Source: an endosymbiont of Galathealinum brachiosum (GTDB lineage: Bacteria > Pseudomonadota > Gammaproteobacteria > SZUA-229). Taken from it: 64,000 nucleotides of DNA. The notes under the pieces are model-generated. The model saw nothing but the letters and a program-made list of their open reading frames with translations, was not told the origin of the DNA and searched no databases. Positions 60,448 to 64,000 of this stretch are shown one piece after another (the stretch's first letter is position 1; each line of letters opens with the position of its first letter). The stretch is from positions 11,475 through 75,474 of the forward strand of contig QFXC01000007.1 of assembly GCA_003349885.1 (NCBI GenBank), written 5' to 3'. A program made the translations under genes and the position numbers.

Positions 60448-62112
60448 ATGCAATTAGAAGGCTATTCCAATCTTACCAAGTTTGCCACCGGTGGCATGGC
60501 TGCCGTATATAAAGCTCGCCAGCTGTCATTAAATCGCACTGTCGCCATAAAATTTCTGTCTGCAGAACATTTATGGGATGAAGAGGCCAAGGCATTATTC
60601 GATCAGGAATCACTGGTTATTGCCCAGTTAAATCACCCTAATATCATCCATATTATTGATCGCGGCTTAAATGAGAAAGGTCGCCCCTATTTTGTTATGG
60701 ACTATATACAGGGCAGTGATTTATCTCAGGTCATGCATCAGGAGAAACTAACCCTCAACAGCAAAATAAATCTACTGATACAAATATGCAAAGGTATGGC
60801 AACAGCACATAAAAATGGTGTTATTCACCGTGATATCAAACCTTCAAATTTTGTCGTAGATACAGAAAACCATTTACATATATTAGACTTTGGGATTGCC
60901 TGGATAGCAGCCAGCGGAAAACCGGAAAACATTGTTGGCACACCTGACTACATGTCTCCAGAGCAGTTCACAAACCCCGAGTCAGTTACACAACTGAGTG
61001 ATATATATTCACTCGGTGTCATTATGTATGAGATGTTTTTTGGCACATTGCCACCCGGGAGCCCGGATAAACTAACAACCAGTCTGAGCAACCTGCCCGA
61101 CACGTTAGCACAACTGATTGCTCAGTGCCTTGAAACCAACCCGCAAAAACGCCCAGCGACTGCCGATGAAATTCGTCTTCGATTATTAAAGGTAACAAAA
61201 GGTGCACACCTCAATCAAAATCAGAAATCAGAAGCCGACAAAGCAATAAACAATACTGACAATAAATTTTCATTATTAGATATTATTAAAAAAAATGAAT
61301 TTGGAGCAGTCTATTTATTTGAAGACCTGAGTAGACACAACCTTCTCGTAATAAAAAAACGCACAAAATCTGTTGCCGGATATAATGAAGCGAAAGCACT
61401 CAGCACACATAGCCATGAAAATATCATTAAAATATATGGCACATCAAAAAGCAAACAAACCTTTATCATAGTTATGGAGCATCTTTCGAATGGAAGCCTT
61501 CAGGACAGACTGGTTAGAAAATTTAGTTTAAATAAATTTATTCCCGTAGCTGAGTCTATTTGCAAAGCATTACAGTTTTCTCATAATGAAAACATAACTC
61601 ACGGAAATTTACGCCCTAGCAATATTCTCTACAGCAACAAAAACCATATAAAAATTTCTGATTTCGGTTTAGATGAACATTACGCCACAACTGGAAGCAG
61701 TAATGACTGGTACCAACCAAATGACCGGGGTGGCTCATCAAAAACCCGGGACATGTATAGTGCCGGTGCTATTTTTTACCGCATGCTCACAGGAAAACCA
61801 GTTAAATTTTCAAACAAACGCATACAAAATACTGAAGAATTTGATGGGCTGAATAAAGCCATTAAAAATATTTTACGAAATTTAATGGAAGAAGACACAT
61901 CTAATCATTACCAGTCATTTGATCAGGTTTTACCTGACCTGAATAAACTGAGACAATATGTTAGAACGGACATAGTTACAAAACCTGACTGGTTTAAAAA
62001 AATACTACGAATACTTGGGATACTACTGCTGTTCAATAGTGTGATTTTAGCAATTTATCTTTATTTCAACCCTCAACTGCTTGATGATCTTAGAACGTTT
62101 ATTGGTTTATAA
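60448..62112 (+). CDS. Membrane-anchored Ser/Thr protein kinase with tandem pseudokinase domain
   Basis: A 554-residue protein. Domain 1 (about 5-250) is a Hanks-type kinase with all key residues: glycine loop FATGGMAAVY, Lys35, Glu54, HRDIKPSN (Asp129), DFG (Asp147) and GTPDYMSPEQ. Domain 2 (about 272-500) keeps a lysine (VIKK, residues 303-304) and DFG (405-407) but has HGN (385-387) in place of HRD, so the catalytic base is lost: a pseudokinase. One TM helix (about 518-540) near the C-terminus leaves only about 14 residues outside, so it is tail-anchored with no sensor domain. Neighbours give no clear substrate. Confidence 0.88.
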   Translation: MQLEGYSNLTKFATGGMAAVYKARQLSLNRTVAIKFLSAEHLWDEEAKALFDQESLVIAQLNHPNIIHIIDRGLNEKGRPYFVMDYIQGSDLSQVMHQEKLTLNSKINLLIQICKGMATAHKNGVIHRDIKPSNFVVDTENHLHILDFGIAWIAASGKPENIVGTPDYMSPEQFTNPESVTQLSDIYSLGVIMYEMFFGTLPPGSPDKLTTSLSNLPDTLAQLIAQCLETNPQKRPATADEIRLRLLKVTKGAHLNQNQKSEADKAINNTDNKFSLLDIIKKNEFGAVYLFEDLSRHNLLVIKKRTKSVAGYNEAKALSTHSHENIIKIYGTSKSKQTFIIVMEHLSNGSLQDRLVRKFSLNKFIPVAESICKALQFSHNENITHGNLRPSNILYSNKNHIKISDFGLDEHYATTGSSNDWYQPNDRGGSSKTRDMYSAGAIFYRMLTGKPVKFSNKRIQNTEEFDGLNKAIKNILRNLMEEDTSNHYQSFDQVLPDLNKLRQYVRTDIVTKPDWFKKILRILGILLLFNSVILAIYLYFNPQLLDDLRTFIGL

Positions 62113-62130
62113 AATAATCGAACTGTAAGA

Positions 62131-62234
62131 GTTAGCTTTCGCTGTTGTTTGTTGCGATGTAAAGCATCATCCAGCCACTTTATCTGACTCGTTTCACATC
62201 GTTTTTAATATCGTCAGCGAAGCTAACGCCTACA
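62131..62234. repeat. Palindromic GCGTTAGC-type element
   Basis: Outer arms GTTAGCTTTCGCTG (62131-62144) and CAGCGAAGCTAAC (62215-62227) are inverted; an inner GCGATGT/ACATCG pair nests within. It ends GCCTACA, shared with 29275. It lies between the kinase and DUF503 genes. Confidence 0.55.
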
Positions 62235-62266
62235 ATAAAAAGTATTATTTTTTATTAACGACATAC

Positions 62267-62548
62267 CTACAACCATTCTCTATCAGCAGAAATCAGCTCT
62301 AGCTCCGCATATTCAAGCACTACATTTTCAATTAATCCGTACTGCTTATCCAGATATGATTTATCAACACTTAGAAGACATACGCCTATCACTGATTTTT
62401 GCCAGCTATCCAGTGCATCAACTTCAGCTATAGAGGCATTAAAGCGACTGCTTAATCTATCTTTTAAACTTTTAATCTGACGACGCTTTTCTTTTAAAGA
62501 ATGAGCGTTTGGTATATGAAGATTAAGCTTTATTAATAATATATGCAT
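62267..62548 (-). CDS. DUF503 family protein (YlxP-like)
   Basis: A 93-residue protein: MHILLIKLNLHIPNAHSLKEKRRQIKSLKDRLSSRFNASIAEV is the DUF503 signature (SLKEKR), with WQKSVIGVCLLSVD. A ferredoxin-like fold is expected. YlxP-type proteins lie near ribosome-assembly genes in Firmicutes; function unknown here. Starts with ATG, downstream of the REP-like repeat. Confidence 0.85.
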   Translation of the reverse strand: MHILLIKLNLHIPNAHSLKEKRRQIKSLKDRLSSRFNASIAEVDALDSWQKSVIGVCLLSVDKSYLDKQYGLIENVVLEYAELELISADREWL

Positions 62549-62578
62549 AATTAACTGTTATATTTTTAAACTGCCTGA

Positions 62579-62628
62579 TCGCGACCTTAAGGTCACTCCT
62601 ACATAAAGTAAACATGTAGGAGCTGGAG
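62579..62628. repeat. REP-like palindrome pair (GTAGGAG type)
   Basis: Positions 62579-62603, read on the minus strand, give TGTAGGAGTGACC with TTAAGG and TCGCGA, and an inverted TGTAGGAGCTGGAG begins at 62615. Same class as 26671-26731. Confidence 0.65.
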
Positions 62629-62649
62629 AGTTTAAGACGACATTCCAAA

Positions 62650-64000
62650 TTAAAGGTTATGAATTTCTAAACCGAGCTCTTTTACTGTTTCTTCATTGGC
62701 TGGATTAGTTACCACAGCAACACTGGCATTTTCCGGTTTTAAATACTTTTCACCTACACGCTTCAAGTCTTCCACTGTGACTTTTAAAACGCGCTCTCGG
62801 TAAAGGTGACGCTGTGCCGGCGTACGACCATAAAGTTCATTATGAAAAGCCTGTTTTGCTTCACCAGCAGGTGATCCGGGTTTATCCATACTCCCAATAA
62901 CACCTAATATTGACTCTTCTACCTGTAACTCTGTGTGTTCTTCATTTAATAACCATTCAATTGATTTATCAAAATCATTCAGTGTTTCAGCTAAACGTGG
63001 ATCCCGGTATGAGAAGAACCGGAAACAGGCATTACTGGGTTCATGGCTTGCACCACCACCATAAGCACCACCCTGCTCACGAATTACACGATGTAAGAAA
63101 CCATTTCTCAAAAAACCACCTAATACGGATAGTGCAGCTGCATCTTCATGATTTACACTTACAGTCGGATAAGACTTGGCACTAAAATTAACCTGAGTAC
63201 TGGTTAACCACGCCTGCTTTACCTGATGTTTTACCTCCGGCAAGTTAAATTCGCTTTGTTCAGAATTACCTTTGCCTGACCAGAAAGTTTGAATATCTTT
63301 CTCTAGCTCATTCTGATGATCTTTTTCAGCGATCGTTAAATATTTACGAGGAGCACTTAAAATGTGTTGATGAATATTTTTAAATTTCTCAGCCAGATTT
63401 TTTAGAGCATCATCAGCATCCAAAGAATCATCAAGCTCTTTTAACTGTTTAATACCCTGTAAACCCGACAGGCGATGACTTAATTCTGCCGCTGGACTCA
63501 TGCCACTACTTGCCGCAGTCATTGCCAGGCTATGTCCCTGCCCCGTGACACTTTGCTCTCTTCTTGCTCGCTTCTGCGAGACTAACTCTCGTATTCTTTC
63601 CAGCTCATCAAATCGGGCATTCTCCAGCATTTCAGACATCAGTTCATTTAACTGCTGATGGTTTCTTGCTAGTGCTTTACCCGAAAAAACAAAATGTGCT
63701 TTTATATTCTGTTCATTATCAATTGAACCACGCACACTTGTATAAGAACCGACACCACCACTTACTGCATCCTGCCAGGCCTGTGACTGTAAATAATCTT
63801 TATCACCACAACCTAATTCAGTTAGACAGTATGTATATAAAGGCAGTAAATTTACCAGTTCTTTATCTATATCTGGCAGATCAATAATGATTTGCTGATA
63901 AATTAAACCATTGGTTCCCTGATCAAAAAATGTAGCGTCTAAATCACCTAATGATTTAGAGGTTCCAGTGGGTATCTGCATTTTCGCAGGAACATCTTCA
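62650..64000 (-). CDS. Presequence-protease-like M16 metallopeptidase, C-terminal part (5' end outside the window)
   Basis: The reading frame stays open through 64000 (upstream codons encode EDVPAK), so this is the C-terminal about 450 residues of a larger protein, not a complete gene. Matches the PreP/M16C group: the M16C-associated region (RIRELVSQKRARREQSVTGQGHSLAMTAAS) and a C-terminal M16 domain (QGGAYGGGASHEPSNACFRFFSYRDPRLAETL). In this family the zinc HXXEH site is in the N-terminal half, which lies beyond the edge. Degrades peptides. The strand puts the start to the right. Confidence 0.9.
   Translation of the reverse strand, partial: EDVPAKMQIPTGTSKSLGDLDATFFDQGTNGLIYQQIIIDLPDIDKELVNLLPLYTYCLTELGCGDKDYLQSQAWQDAVSGGVGSYTSVRGSIDNEQNIKAHFVFSGKALARNHQQLNELMSEMLENARFDELERIRELVSQKRARREQSVTGQGHSLAMTAASSGMSPAAELSHRLSGLQGIKQLKELDDSLDADDALKNLAEKFKNIHQHILSAPRKYLTIAEKDHQNELEKDIQTFWSGKGNSEQSEFNLPEVKHQVKQAWLTSTQVNFSAKSYPTVSVNHEDAAALSVLGGFLRNGFLHRVIREQGGAYGGGASHEPSNACFRFFSYRDPRLAETLNDFDKSIEWLLNEEHTELQVEESILGVIGSMDKPGSPAGEAKQAFHNELYGRTPAQRHLYRERVLKVTVEDLKRVGEKYLKPENASVAVVTNPANEETVKELGLEIHNL

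Overview
The window looks like a chromosomal segment of an AT-rich gammaproteobacterium (roughly 40% G+C by eye) outside the enterobacteria. The evidence is conserved gene order: tig-clpP-clpX-lon-hupB with tRNA-Leu upstream and tRNA-Val/tRNA-Asp downstream; smc-zipA-ligA; and rlmD and cysM beside a BarA/GacS-type hybrid kinase and pdxJ. LpxH, a TonB receptor, ZipA, SlyX and an OmpA-type protein show a Gram-negative envelope. I cannot name the genus. There is no prophage, integron, CRISPR array or intact insertion sequence. Accessory signal is confined to intergenic palindromic repeats and a few unusual genes.

Layout. 1-7.6 kb: protein quality control block, all on the minus strand, with a textbook sigma-32 promoter before lon. 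7.6-14.2 kb: NTF2-like protein, universal stress protein, an AddB-like nuclease without an AddA neighbour, SirB2-like protein, adenine deaminase and an OmpA-like protein. 14.3-20.9 kb: ligA, zipA and smc. 21-29.3 kb: queF, a D-ribulose-kinase-like FGGY protein, cysZ-slyX, a TPR protein, rimO, pdxH, a cyclophilin-like protein, alaA, a reduced 2-hydroxyacid-dehydrogenase-like protein, and a 62-residue Cys-containing protein behind a Fur-like box. 29.4-35.2 kb: aroG, HAD phosphatase, SPOR protein, inositol-phosphatase family protein, rlmD, cysM.

35.3-46 kb is the most interesting part and is rich in signalling genes. A TonB-dependent receptor and a periplasmic binding protein lead directly into a BarA/GacS-like hybrid histidine kinase. 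After pdxJ come a CHASE2 class III adenylate cyclase and an HD-fold phosphohydrolase with PDE-like metal motifs. Between these two lies a perfect CRP-type operator (TGTGA-N6-TCACA), spaced like a class II CRP promoter, which suggests a cAMP synthesis/hydrolysis feedback module.

46-64 kb: PQQ-repeat lipoprotein, alr, dnaB, dapE, a membrane protein and RCK potassium channel pair, tRNA-Arg, ppiB, lpxH, a secreted unknown, a DUF455 ferritin-like protein, small conserved proteins, fabV, an EamA transporter, a membrane-anchored kinase-pseudokinase tandem, a DUF503 protein, and the 3' part of a PreP-type M16 peptidase running off the right edge.

At least five families of palindromic intergenic repeats are visible. 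They include a 165-bp MITE-like element in two copies (41.5 and 50.1 kb), GGGGTCGGAGTC hairpins near 22.7, 25.9 and 27.2 kb, and REP-like GTAGGAGC palindromes at 26.7 and 62.6 kb.
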